A stretch of 64,000 nucleotides of DNA, from NCBI GenBank assembly GCA_930367215.1, contig OV884059.1:71643393-71707392 (forward strand), read 5' to 3'. Numbering within the stretch: the stretch's first letter is position 1; each line of letters begins with the position of its first letter. The notes under the pieces are model-generated. The model did no database searches. It was not told the DNA's origin and saw only the letters and a list, made by a program, of their open reading frames with translations. A program made the position numbers and the translations under genes. The DNA is from Pollenia angustigena. Taxonomy: Eukaryota; Arthropoda; Insecta; Diptera; Polleniidae. Below, one piece after another: positions 34,601 through 47,539 of the stretch.

Positions 34601-37600
34601 AAAAAAAAATGTGTAAAATTATGCGGGGTAAACATATTTTTGTTTTAGGAATTTGATATTGTTTTTAGACAAATTTTATTTAAAGAAATTTTTGAAAAAA
34701 CGATGTTTGCAGATAATAAATAATTGAACAAAATTTATAAAGCAAAATATTAATAAGAAAAATAAAAACAATAAAGTGTTATATAGAGATATACATAAAT
34801 ACATAGTATGTAAAATTATGTATACAATTTAAAATGATGTTTATGTAGTATATGAACTCCGAAACGGAAGAGTGAAGTGGTGACTAATAACACTTACCTT
34901 CTAACGGGACTGGCCATAACCAGAGGGGTAGCTACACCTAAGGGCTTAATACGCTGTTGCATAGTGGGCGTTGCAGTTGTCCCACTACGATTTTGTGCTT
35001 GTTGCTGCTGCATATGATTTGGATGGTCAGGTGACATGGCCTCATTAAAGCCACGCTGGGGGTCCAAACCTCTGTTAAAATAAGTAAAAAAAATTATTTT
35101 AGTATTTTAAATAAATTTACAGTATTTTGTACATATGTACCTTTGTCTGGCTACAGGACTATGTCTCGGATGATACATTCGCATATGCCGTGGAGAATCA
35201 CCTCCACCACTACCATTGCCTTGTGCACCATTTATATTGTTACCCTGCCCCGTGGCTATCGTACCATTTTCTAATTGTGGCAAATAGAAATTGGTGGAAT
35301 TATGTCTTTGCAATGGTGGTGTTGGTTCACAATCTTGACTTTGTGATGCTTGTGGTTCCATGTCGGTATCTGAACATTCCCTACCAGGCGAGAGCTGTTT
35401 GTAAATGAAACCAAAATTTAGAAATTTTTTTTAATTCGACTCCAATTAAACTTACATAACAAACAATTATTTACTTATGCTTATAATTTTTAAATAAATT
35501 ACTCGAAAATAAACTAATTAATTTAATGCACGAAAAACTATTTTGTTTTATCTGAAAATATGTATGTATGAAAAATGCTTGAGTAAAGTTAAGTGAATAA
35601 AAATTAGAATCTTAAATTATATACTACCGAAAAAAAGTATTTTGAGGTTTAAAACGAAAACACAAAATAATTGAGAAATATAAAGGGAAAACACTGGCAC
35701 ACATTTTGATCAGATCACTTGATTAAGAGAAACATTTTGGTTTTATTTCGAAGAGAAACATAACTATTGGAATTCTATTGACTTTTATTCAGATAAAAAA
35801 AATTAGAACAAATTTGTCCCTTTTAACCTGTTTCAAAAATGTTTTAGAATAGAGATTTGAATACGAGTATCTTCTTAAAATTGGGATGTAAATGTGATTT
35901 ATATTAATAGTTTTAGCAGAGGTTTTATAGCCACACAGTGGATACTAGACCTGGGAAGAATCAAATATCTTGTAAACTATTCTATATGTGGACTAAAGGT
36001 ACGCTCCAAAGTACATCGAGTATATGCCGGCCCAAGGTAGGACGAAAAAGATGTGCATACTAATGTATATCAAAAGAATATCAGCAGTTATACCTCGCTG
36101 ACTTAAAAATCAAATTAATGAGAATGTTTAAGTCATAGAATAGAACAGAAACAAAAACACGAAACAAAATAAAATTTCTATCTACAAATTTCGTATATGA
36201 GCGGCTTAAAGCACAAGAGGTTTAAGTGCCTTCTTTTAAAAATTGAGTTTACATATGGTATTATAGGTATAGTTCGGAGAAGTTGTTCAGAGCACAAGAG
36301 GTGAATGTAGGATTCTCACCCGGACGCTAGATATGGTGAACAATTCAAGCACTTAAGATGAAAATACCTGCTTCACTTGGAGCACACGCGAAACAATTGC
36401 TTTTGTCTCATTATTTAACATACGTCACTTGAACCCCTTGTGCTTTAAGCCCCTCATATGTGAAGTAACTAGAACAAAGTAAACACATTTCTTTCTAACC
36501 CAATAAAAGAGTTAGGATTTTCCCCTTACTTTCTGTTCTGGTTGTTTTATATGGTAAAAGTAACAAACCAAAAAGGAAAAATACAGCATATTATCAGCTC
36601 ATATTTGGTTTGGCGCATATGCGAAAAATCGGAGTGGAGAAGGTTTACATGAAGTCTTCAGAAAATATACCCAATAGAACTTTTTTTGTATTTTCACTAC
36701 TGCTTCCGGCATATGGTTTGCAGCAAGGCGAATTCATACAAGGTGACTTTGGCTTGCTACGTAAGCAACAGCTGATAACTAACTATATGTCAAAATGATA
36801 TGCCGTCACTTTTTTTTGACATTTCTATTTAAATTTCAAGATTTTTTTTCATAAATTATAAATTAAAAATGAAGCACACACATGCACGCAAACTCTTAAA
36901 CCTAAAAAGAAGGAAGTGGAGTACTTCCAGCTTGACGAACATCGATATATCGGCTCAGAAAAAGATTCTGAGAGTGTACTTAAGAATTGTCTAGAAACAA
37001 TATTTGAAGGTGCTACAAACATCGGCACAAACGAATCCCAGCTGGCATAGGCTGTTTGGTAGGCGATTGTATTTTATAAACATTTAAACATGCAAATTCT
37101 ATTGTCGAAACAATTTCCATAAAACAAACCGACTTTAGCGTTGAATTACCGATCTAAAGGTGTTTTTTTATTAATTGTATGAACATGAAAAGTTTTGACA
37201 TAAAAAATACGCTTGATGCTCCTTGAGGAATCAGCCTGTGCAACAGTTTCTCCCGTGCGAGGAATCTTTTACGATTAAAAAATGAGATCGTCGACGATGA
37301 AAAACGCTCTTTATGAGATTCCCAGTCGACTCTTACACAATTTAAAATACTGGCTGGGATAATACCAATTCCACTATTGTGATGTGAAAACTGTAGGCTT
37401 AAAACTTTTGCTCGTTAAAACAATGAAACCTTTTCAAAAAAAGATCGGTCTGCTTCACCTGCTTTTTTTAAATTAAAAAAAAGAAAAATTTCTTGCAAAT
37501 AAGGTTTTCTAAGCAAATATTTTTAAATTATTGCACTCCACAAAACACATTTTATTTTTTTTTTTTTGACTTTGCTTAAACACTAAAAAAATTTTTGGCT

Positions 37601-40600
37601 AACTATCTAGAGTTATATTGCCAGGGTATCACACGGTTTGTTGGAGCCTCATCCACAAGTCCTCGATCGACCTAGACCTTCGTATAGGAAGGCGAAGAGC
37701 TTCCAGAATAAGTTCCAGAGTATGGGTGAGTTCCAAAACATCAGTTGCAAAGCAACTCGCTTTTTTAAGTGCTTTCTACCAAGCAACCGTGAAAAATTTT
37801 ACAATGTTATCTGTACCAAAGTTCACTAAAAACAATATCGATGCGCACACAACAATCAAACTAGATATAGTTAAACTCTATGATACTTTTTTAAATTTGA
37901 CTGCAAAGTATTATGATGTTTAGGAACTCAGCCTATATCTTGTCTCCACAGTAAAACGTCTAAGTTATTTCCTTGGTACTCCACCAGTAAAACGTCTGAG
38001 TTATATTGGTTCTCCACCAGTCACATGAGTTATTAATGGTTCTCCACCAGACAAAACCTCAAATTGAGGTTAAAAACGATTGCATATACTGTGAGCGTCA
38101 AAATAAAGTGTACAGCTTGTTTTCCAATATAAAAAGGGTTATGCTAGTTATAAAAAGTTAAATTTCTACTTTGCCAAATTTGATCAATTTGATAAAAGGT
38201 TGAAATAAGAAATTCAACGGAAAAAATATAGCATCTAAAGTGAAGCGTGATAGGGTTTGCTTTTGTAAAACGTCCTAAAACAGATGGATCAGCCCAATGG
38301 TCGCTCGTTATCAACTCAAGTAAACATCTGAAAACATTTGGACAGACAAATTAAAAAAAACATTAGCAGCAAGCACTCTCTGAATAAAATTCTGCAGGAA
38401 GGGTAGCCAAAATTGTCTGCTGAGCTAACTTTAAAATGGGTGGAATTGATGCCAAAGAGACTAGAAGCCGTCCTAAAAGCAAAAAGAAATCAATCAAAGC
38501 ATTAGCCACTTCACTTTTCTTAGTATTTTAAAACTGTACACTTTTTTTTGACGCGTTTAAAACGGAGTATATTAGTTTTTTTATTGTACTGTTTTTGTTG
38601 TTTTTGAAGTATTTCAAATTTTTAATTTTAAATTGTAATAACATTGTCCAAAGTTTTGTAAATGATAATAAACTTCTAAAAATTTTAATTATTTTTTGCT
38701 AAAATAACACCTTTTATATTGGAAAACCAGTTGTACACTTTATTTTGACGCTGACAGTAGTTAATGCAGATACCGCAAAAACTGTAACTCGGTACAGTTA
38801 TACGACGCCGAAACACTAACCAATGCGGGGTGACAACGCAACAAAAGCAGACAAACAAAAACGACCTGTTAGCCCTTAAGAAATAATGACAAAAAGCGCG
38901 AGCTGCTTCTCCACTCAGAGCAGTTTTGCGAATGTCAAACACATTTTAAAATTAAAAACAAAATGAAAAATGACAGCATATTTTTTTTGACACACAGCTT
39001 TTTTGTTTACAACGGTGTTGTATAATTTTGACACAACGTTAAAGTATTTTACAGTGTTGTATCCATTTTCAAAGTAAGACCACCTTGTATGAATTCGCCT
39101 TGGTTTGCAGACAAATTAAAATTTTTGTGAACTTTCTGTCATTAATGAAGTTAGAAGCTAAGCAAAAGTGAATATAATTTATTTTGTACGTTTTTGTATG
39201 ACGAATTAGGCCATATGGAGCATAAATTATATCTCAGAAACCATACAAATTTCGCGAAACGGGGTTTTGATTCGGAAAAGGGGTATTAAAAAATATATAC
39301 AAATTCATACATACATTTATGTATATCCCATACCTGACCTAATTTTTTTTGTAAAACGGTCGGTTGGCCAAACCCATAGTGAGCAGACGGTATGTTTATT
39401 ATGGTTTTTAAATATTAACGCCCTTATGCAAAAAAAAAAAGTTAAAGTTTACATTAGTTAACCAACGCATTAAGCGAAGCAAACGTGTATAATCTTGACA
39501 TGTTGGTTAACTAATGAGAACTTCAACTTTTTTTTATATAAATCCTTGAAAATAACAAGTTGAATCTATTGCGATTGCATGACTAGATAGATGGCGATTT
39601 TCTTTATCAAAAAATGAAAAATTTTTAAACAATGATATGAACAAATAAAATTTATATGTATTCTGAAAATATTTATTTTAAATTTTGAATGTAATTGAAT
39701 ACAATTAATAAGACAAATAGTAATTGTAGTATGTAAAAAATAGTTTAAATAATAAAAAAGTTTAAATAATTTTCTTTTAATAAAAATCGTTTTACCTTAT
39801 TGTTTTGCATTATCGGTGCTTTCTTTAAAGGTGTAGAGTTTTGTATTGACCAATTTTTTATAATAATTATTAAGTAAACAAAATATAACTATTTGCTAGC
39901 AAAACAAACTAAACTTTATAACCAATTAAACAAAAGTAAAAAAAAAGAAAATATACAACACATGCTAAAAGAAATTAAGCCAAATAGTATTGTAACAAAT
40001 AAGCAAAGTGCATTCAAAATTATTTAAATACAAACTATATTAAAATATCTACTTCAAAAATCAATTCATTGTTTAACAAAAACTTATAACTTTTTTTAAT
40101 GTAAGAAGTAAAAGTAAGAATACTTCAAGCGTGGCGTTATATGGAATTTATAAATCATGAACCAATCCATTAAAAAACTGAACTCATAGAATTATAATTC
40201 GTTGTGATTTTAAGTGCATTTAAGTATATTTCAAAAGTACGATTTATGTTTATGGGACCTTTGCTAAATTTAACCGAAAAAATTCAGTAGAGTGATCTCT
40301 ATAGTAAATATAAAACCAAAATTTGGCCAAATTACCACAATATCAACATTTGCTACGTTTTTAGACGTATTAAATTGATTTCCGGGAGTAGCTTTATATG
40401 GGGCCTGTTAGGAAGGTTGTTCCATACTTGGGTTTTATAACTATTTTTCGACTGAACCGATTGTTCTAGATTTCAATCACAAACTGCTTAGGAGAACTAG
40501 AAAGAATTTGACACCAATATTGTTGAGTATTGAATATTGAGTCTTTCGAAAGTGAGCGAAGAATTACTCAAGAAACCAGATTATATATCTCTGGCATTTT

Positions 40601-43600
40601 GACAAAACATCTTAAGTCGAGATAAGATAGCAAAAAAGTTTTTAAAAAAATCTCTGTGAAAAAATTATTTTTATCAAATAATAAAATAAACCCAAGTTAA
40701 AGAAAAATTCCGTTTACAATACAAAATTTAAAAAACGTAAACAAAAATGCTTTTCGAATAAAAATTCGTATGATTCACAACATTTTTTTCAATTTCTTAA
40801 ATTTGACTTAAGATGTTTTGTCAAAATACCACAGACATATATACATATGTAGGGATGCGATTTCCGTGCAAATGCATGTTATTTTTCGATAGTCTAAGAA
40901 CATGACACCAATTATCTTTCCAAATCATTAAACTTGCGTTAAAATGGGATCGATTTGTTTTTGCATATTGTTGCAGATTTTGGTGAAAATGCATATTTTT
41001 GCATATTAAGGCTTAAAATGCATATTTTTGAGTGATATTTTATTTTAATTTCCATATTATAAAAAAAGTTCTTAAAACATTTTTTATATAAAAAAAAAGG
41101 TTCCAATACAAATTTTAAAATCAATAAATAAATTCTTTTAAAACTTTGCTTTGAATACAAGATTTCGACAAAATATCCTTCTATTTTAAACCGTTGCAGC
41201 TCCTTACATGGTTAAGGCTTCCACTGGGTTTAAAATATTTTATCCAAAACTGTTGCATGTTACTTGCTTGCAAATGGGTTAAGCCGCGTTGCAGAGGAAA
41301 TTAGAAGCCATGGGCAAATTGGAAAAATATATCGATATATATCGAATCGTTTTTTTAAGAGTATTATTTATTTATTAATTCAAAAATATCGATATATCGA
41401 ACGTATTACTAAATTAAAAAATTTAATACATATATATATATATGCACAACTCTTATTATTATTCCAACTATATATAGGCACATATATTGTTCCAAAACCG
41501 CATAAAATAAATCTTTTCAAGTTCATTTGACTTTACTGTTTTTATTAGAAATCTGCAAGGTGAAAACCCCGCTTCTTTCTTAATTCTTCTTCTAATACAT
41601 GCAGTCTACAACTGACATGCAATGCTTAACATTAACACTAATATGATGCTAGTGTTAAGTATTGACTCATCATGTTAGAGGTTTTCTCATGTTAGAACAC
41701 GTTTGTTAATGCAAATGTTTTAACAACGCTTTTATAACCATGTTATAACACCAAATCATGTCAGTTGTAAACGGGGAGTTATAAATCTTCATATTAGTTT
41801 AAAAAAACATATGATACCTTGCAGTGATGCCAATTTTTAAATACATATTGTTTGAAAAACAGCTAAAATTTTGAGTTTTTAATAAAAACTGACTTTAAAA
41901 AATATCGAATTCGATAGTCGTATTTCAATATCGATACATCGATATATCAGAATTTTTAATATCGGCGATATATATCGATAATTTTTTTTAAAATATCGAT
42001 ATTTTGATATATCGATACTTTTTGCCCATTCCTAAGGCAAAAAAAACTAAGAGGGAGTTTACACGGTGTCTATTCAGACATGTCTAACAAACACGTTTGT
42101 TTTGTTTGTAGGCGATCGGGGCAGAGAAGAAAGAGGGGTTGCCAAACAGACATGAAATGAGTTTTCATGTTTGTTTATATGAATTTCCATGTTTTTAATT
42201 TGTATGTATATGTATATTAGACATGAAAACATGAAAACAGACATGTTTGGAAAGACATAGTGAAAAGACAATAGGTTTTTGGAAGCATGTTCCAAAGAGA
42301 GTGTCAAAAACAGACATGTCTGAAAAGACTCCGTGTAAACTCCCACTAAGAATTAAAAAAAAAGGAATTCATTATTCTGTTTTGATTTTATGCTCTTCTT
42401 TTTAATTTTTATTTCTCTAATTGAGCTACCTTGATATATGAGTCAAGCATTTTTTATATGTTAAAAATTCTTATTTTCGTACAATTTATACGAAACAAGC
42501 TTTTTTTTTTACTGAGTGCTATGTTGTTGTTTTTTATTAGAAATGCTTTAGAAGTAGAAATTTCATGTTGACATAACGCTGGCCGCTCTTGTTAAGGTAG
42601 CTAGCTCAGTTAGTTGTTAAGCAAATAAAAAGCACTGAAAATTAAATTGTTTCCACAAAAAGTTTTTAAACAAATGTAAGGATTTTCTTCGTATCGACAG
42701 TTAAATATCGCCGATATCAATATACCCGCAAACCCTAAGTATCACCGCTATATCATTATCGAAATCAGTTACATCCCTAGTTTAAATGAGCTTTCCAAAA
42801 ATAGGATTCATGTTTCGGGAGGCCAGTTGTACTAGGGTTATATTAAAATAGGAATCATTTTTTATGTAATTGAATCATTGAACCCCACAAAGAGAGAAGA
42901 GAGGTCAGAAATGTGTTTGAGTGCACTGGGAGAAATTTTGTGCTACATGTGTATGATGAACAATATTTTTGTATGAAAAATTATATTCTTCTGATTAATT
43001 AATTAAAGATACTTAATAAAAATAAAAACCAAAATTTTCTCACTTTACTTCCTACATTTTTATATACACATACAATTACGCAAAAATATCTAAAATCATG
43101 CGAACATTTCTGTAATGTTAAAATAGAAAAAAGAAGCATGAAACTCAGTTGAGTTGAGATCTAAACTATGTGTTTTGTTTTTGGTTTCATTATAAATTAT
43201 ATCGGGTGATTTTTTAGCTATTATCTTTTTGGCAACACTGGTTTAAACAGCTGACGCACGTTTCGTGTTTTGTTTCACTCTCAAACATCTTCAGTTTGGT
43301 CTATATTTTAACCATGAATCGTGAAATTACATTATAATTATCTTCTTACAAATAATTAGGGTAATCACGATGGTCATTGTGCAAATTTGCAATGTGTAAA
43401 TTTGCAGTGCATATTATGGTTGATCGTGAGCATACCACTTTTATTTTTGTGCAAATATGCTATTTTTCTAAAAATTTATTCTGGCAACACTAAAAACTTC
43501 TGGCAGCACTGTAAAAAATCTGCATTTGTTTACAATTATACACAAGCAAATTAAAATAAATGTTTTCTTTTTAATTAATTTAAATCTAATTCTCTATTTT

Positions 43601-45357
43601 ATTTTACAATCTGCGAAAATGTTCAATTTATAAGTTTTCTTAAAATCAATATGGCCCCAATAAAAAATGGAGCTTCCAACGAAGCATGTTTGTAAGGGAG
43701 AAACATTAAAGTTTCGCTTACCATAGCGCTTACGGAAGACATGAATTTTATATGGCGAGTTCCCACTTTGAAGCAATACATTTTTGACACAATAAGCACG
43801 TTATTCAGCGCATATAAAAATTGTTGAATGTAACGATCAGCTTAATACACTGAATGTTTTTTTTACAGTTATTTTTGATTATCTCCCTTACAAACCTGCT
43901 TCGTAGTAAGGGAATGCCGTAGCACTTTAAATGTTATTTTTTTTATTAAAGTTGTTGAGAGTTCTTTCACTTACTTTACTACATTTCTGTATGTCTTATT
44001 GCGTTGCGCATAATTGTGCGCTTATTTTTTAAATGTACCATTAGTGCTTCGCAAAATGATAAAATTTTTTATTGGGTCACTTAATATGTCAAATGTTATT
44101 GTTTACATTTGTTTGCAACTGAGCAAATATACACTACTAACTTTGCTCATGGTTTTTTTAGTGCAAACGAAGTAAAAAAGAGCAAATTGCAAATACGTAC
44201 ATTTTGTTGTTGTGTTGTGCAAATGTGTGTATTTTCGCACGCATTTGCATCGTTTGCACACTTTGCACTACTCATTGTGATTTCCCTTAATGAATAGTTA
44301 AGAAATAGCCAAAAATTAAGCTAAAGTTTGATCAATTTACTGGTCACGCTTTTTTGGATTTTTACGTTTTTATTTTTGTTTTTGGTAAAATTAAAAGACA
44401 ATTTTTTATGGAAATTTTTTAAGTTTTTGATGCATATTTTTTATTTTTTTTTAAGTGCATATTTAAGGCGCATATTTTCGATTTTTTAGTGCATGATAAT
44501 CTCATAACTATATATATGTATAGGTTATGGGATCTTAGATGAATATTCAATAAGTTTCACACGAAATGACAAACCTATTATACCCTCGTTCATCTCTAGT
44601 GGCGAAGGGAATAATAAATAGTGAATTCAGTTTAAAAATTCTAAATAATCATTAAAAAGGTAACCTATCCCGAGTGCTCTGTATATTGCAAACAATGTAT
44701 CAAGTCACATTTATCAGAAAACGGTACATTTTTGTATTTCGCTGTATCTTCTCTTTCAGCCGCCACCCAGAGTTAAAGGCTGGTTCAATTAAAACTTGCA
44801 TGGCATGTGCAAAAATTTGGTCATTAGGGGGAAGGATCCAAGATGACATAAGTGGCACCCAGAATTTGATGTCGAACTTAAAGAGTCATCAAAGGCTAAA
44901 CTGAAGCCATATTCGAGCCATGAGCAACCATATGCCATATGATGACATCGAACTTAAAATGGCAGCGCTATAATACTCCAAAAAGCGCTGTATTTTGGAG
45001 TATTTTTATTGAGTTCAACCCGATTTAGTGTACTAGGATTTAAAACCAAATCGAAAAAGCTGTTTTTTCTATTTTTCCAATTTTTTTTTTATAACATTAA
45101 AAAGATTTTTTTGCTTATTTGTGTTTCATGAAATGAAAACAGTTTAAAAATCCATAAAATAATTTTTTTTATAAAATCATGTTTTTTATTAGTAAGCTGT
45201 ATTAAGTTTAGAAAGCTGTATTAAGTTTTTCGTGAATTTTTGATTTTTTTCACAATTATTTTAGTCCTCTATTTTAAGTTAACCGAAATATTTCGCGTAT
45301 TATTGTTTTAAGTTTGAAAACAGCTTCATTTGTGTTCGTGATGATTTTTGAATCTGA

Positions 45358-45391
<34 letters not shown>

Positions 45392-47507
45392 GAATCTACT
45401 TCTGTTATCTAGAATCGTTCGTTCTCAATGAGTAGTTAGTTTTCTTGCAAACCAGCAGAAAAATATTTTTTAAAAATATAGAGCACTAGTTTTATGACAG
45501 TTAAATACTTTAACAAAATATAGAATCAGGATTACAACAGGCTTATAACATATTAGACATACATATACGGCCGTATTTATAACCAAAATTTAGCATGAAC
45601 TTAAAATCAGGGACAGAAAATAACAGTTATATTGGAATTTTAAAACAAAAAAAGCATATAGAAGTAAATGTCGAAATACTGATTCTAGTATACCATATTG
45701 TTCCTTATGCTCTGGTCAATAATAAAATATATTGATTTTTAAAATTTTGATTTTTATATTTTCGATCAAACTTAACAGTTATTTAATGATTTTTATTTTT
45801 TCGAGCAAAAATAAAAGTTATTCTCTACAGAAATGTGTTTTAATAATTTAGTTGACTTTTAATAATTATTTAAATGTGCATAAGAAATTCCAATGATAAT
45901 TACACATTAGACTGGTCGCAATTTTTTTTTTTTTTTTTTAATTTAATTGTTTGCGCTGCTTAAAATATGAGGTTTGGTGTAAGAAATCATGATCTAATTT
46001 TGCAGGTCAATCCGACGGTGCCTAGCCGTGCCGGGTGGGGCCCAAAGTTCCCCATATTATAAAAAGAACATCTTTTCTATCAGATCTTTATAGTTATACT
46101 AGTTGAAAAGCCAAAAATCAAAAATATGGCTTCGTTACGATCTTCCGCAGAGAAAGTACTTCAAGTGTGCCAAATTTCAGCTTCCTATGTCATCAGATGG
46201 CTTCAGAAAGTTGCGGAAAGAATAGGACATACATGCAAACATCCTGACATACTAAGAAGTTATATATTGTATAGATAGATTAACATATGTTCGCGCAACT
46301 CAAAAACGCTTTAGCTTATTGAAAAACTAAAAAAAACCGAAATTTCGCAATAAAATTTACTTTAAGAAAGTTAACACTTTTTTCTTTATGATGGCTTTGG
46401 TTTTCGAGATATACCGTTATTTCGAAAATTAAGGAGGTGGCACAACGTATGTTCGCGTAACTCAAAAACGCCTTTCTTAAAGTAAATTTTATTGCGTAAT
46501 TTCGTTTTTTTTTTTAGTTTTTCAATAAGCTAAAGCGTTTTTGAGTTGCGCGAACATATCGACCCCTTTGCGCGAAATTATCGTATATGCCAATTTTTTT
46601 GAAATTGAGTTTTTGATGCAATCTTATTCTACATTCAAAGAGACGTCACCAGGGGTCTAATCACCGCATACGATATCGAGCAAAATTGATCGAAATCATT
46701 TATGTTGGTATCATGAAACTCGATATCGAATGAAATTTATTGAATTTGAAATAATAGCATACGATATCGAGTTACTCGACATTACATTTATCGAGTTTTC
46801 ATTCGATTTGTCAGTGTCTATCGTATGCAAAAACATTTCATAGCTAGTTCGATACGATAGTATCGAATGCGGTGATTAGACCCCTGACAAAATATTGTAG
46901 ACGAATTCCACTTCGTTGCTCCAAAAATTAAATGTATATTTTCATTTTATAATGAAAGCGAATGCAGATAAAAGTAGAAAAATGGCTGTCCTGTAAAATT
47001 TGGTTTTTGTAACATACGATAATTTCGCGCAAAGGGGTTGATATGTCAATCTATCTATACAATATATAATTTCTTAGTATGTCAGGATGTTTGCATGTAT
47101 GTCCTATTCTTTCCGCAACTTTCTGAAGCCATCTGATGACATAGGAAGCTGAAATTTGGCACACTTGAAGTACTTTCTCTGCGGAAGATCGTAACGAAAC
47201 CATATTTTTGATTTTCGGCTTTTCAACTAGTATAACTATAAAGATCTGATAGAAAATATGTTTTTTTTATAATATGGGGAACTTTGGGCCCCACCCGGCA
47301 CGGCTAGGCACCGTCGGATTGACCTGAAAAATTAGATCATGATTTCTTACACCAAACCTCATATTTTAAGCAGCGCAAACATTTAAATTTAAAAAAAAAA
47401 TCCCATACAAGATGCGACCAGTCTATTACACATTCAAATAAAAATTAAAGTCAACTAAATTATTAAATCACGTACATTTCTTTAGAGAATAACTGTTATT
47501 TTTGTTC

Positions 47508-47539
<32 letters not shown>

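Larger units (their letters stand above)
36724..39102. mobile_element. Long P-superfamily element (2.4 kb)
   Basis: Ends CAAGGCGAATTCATACAAGG and its exact complement, with a perfect 8-bp duplication GTTTGCAG (36716-36723, 39103-39110). Both subterminal regions match the short P-like MITEs of 56433-57065 (CGTAAGCAACAGCTGAT; TTGACACAACGTTAAA), so those could be its deletion derivatives. Frames at 36888-37060 and 37618-37923 were read but no P transposase or THAP motif could be recognised. It contains a Tc1-like insertion (38089-38757) and a minisatellite. Confidence 0.8.
40850..44510. mobile_element. hAT-like element enlarged by nested insertions
   Basis: Ends TAGGGATGCGATTTCCGTGC and the complement of TAGTTATGAGATTATCATGC. 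Flanks TACATATG and TATATATG differ at one base. Both subterminal zones repeat TGCATATTTTTGCATA-type words. Inside lie a second hAT-like element (about 41305-42033), small MITEs (about 41604-41775; 42053-42344), another hAT-type end ending CATCCCTAG (42780), and a Harbinger-like element (43359-44286). No transposase frame remains. Confidence 0.65.
45908..47425. mobile_element. hAT-like element with ~400-bp or longer terminal inverted repeats
   Basis: Ends TAGACTGGTCGCAATTTTTT and its complement at the right, with a perfect 8-bp duplication TTACACAT (45900-45907, 47426-47433). The arms are almost identical for about 390 bp (45908-46290 with 47036-47425) and resume after a MITE to include TTGCGCGAAATTATCGTAT. 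No coding frame is evident. Confidence 0.75.

Noticed and set aside
37618..37923. Possible captured host exon inside the long P-like element
   Set aside because: Two overlapping frames are open but neither gives a recognisable protein or splice sites; kept only as unexplained interior.
42074..42346. Minus-strand 90-codon ORF
   Set aside because: It coincides with the foldback MITE 42053-42344 and is arm-derived.
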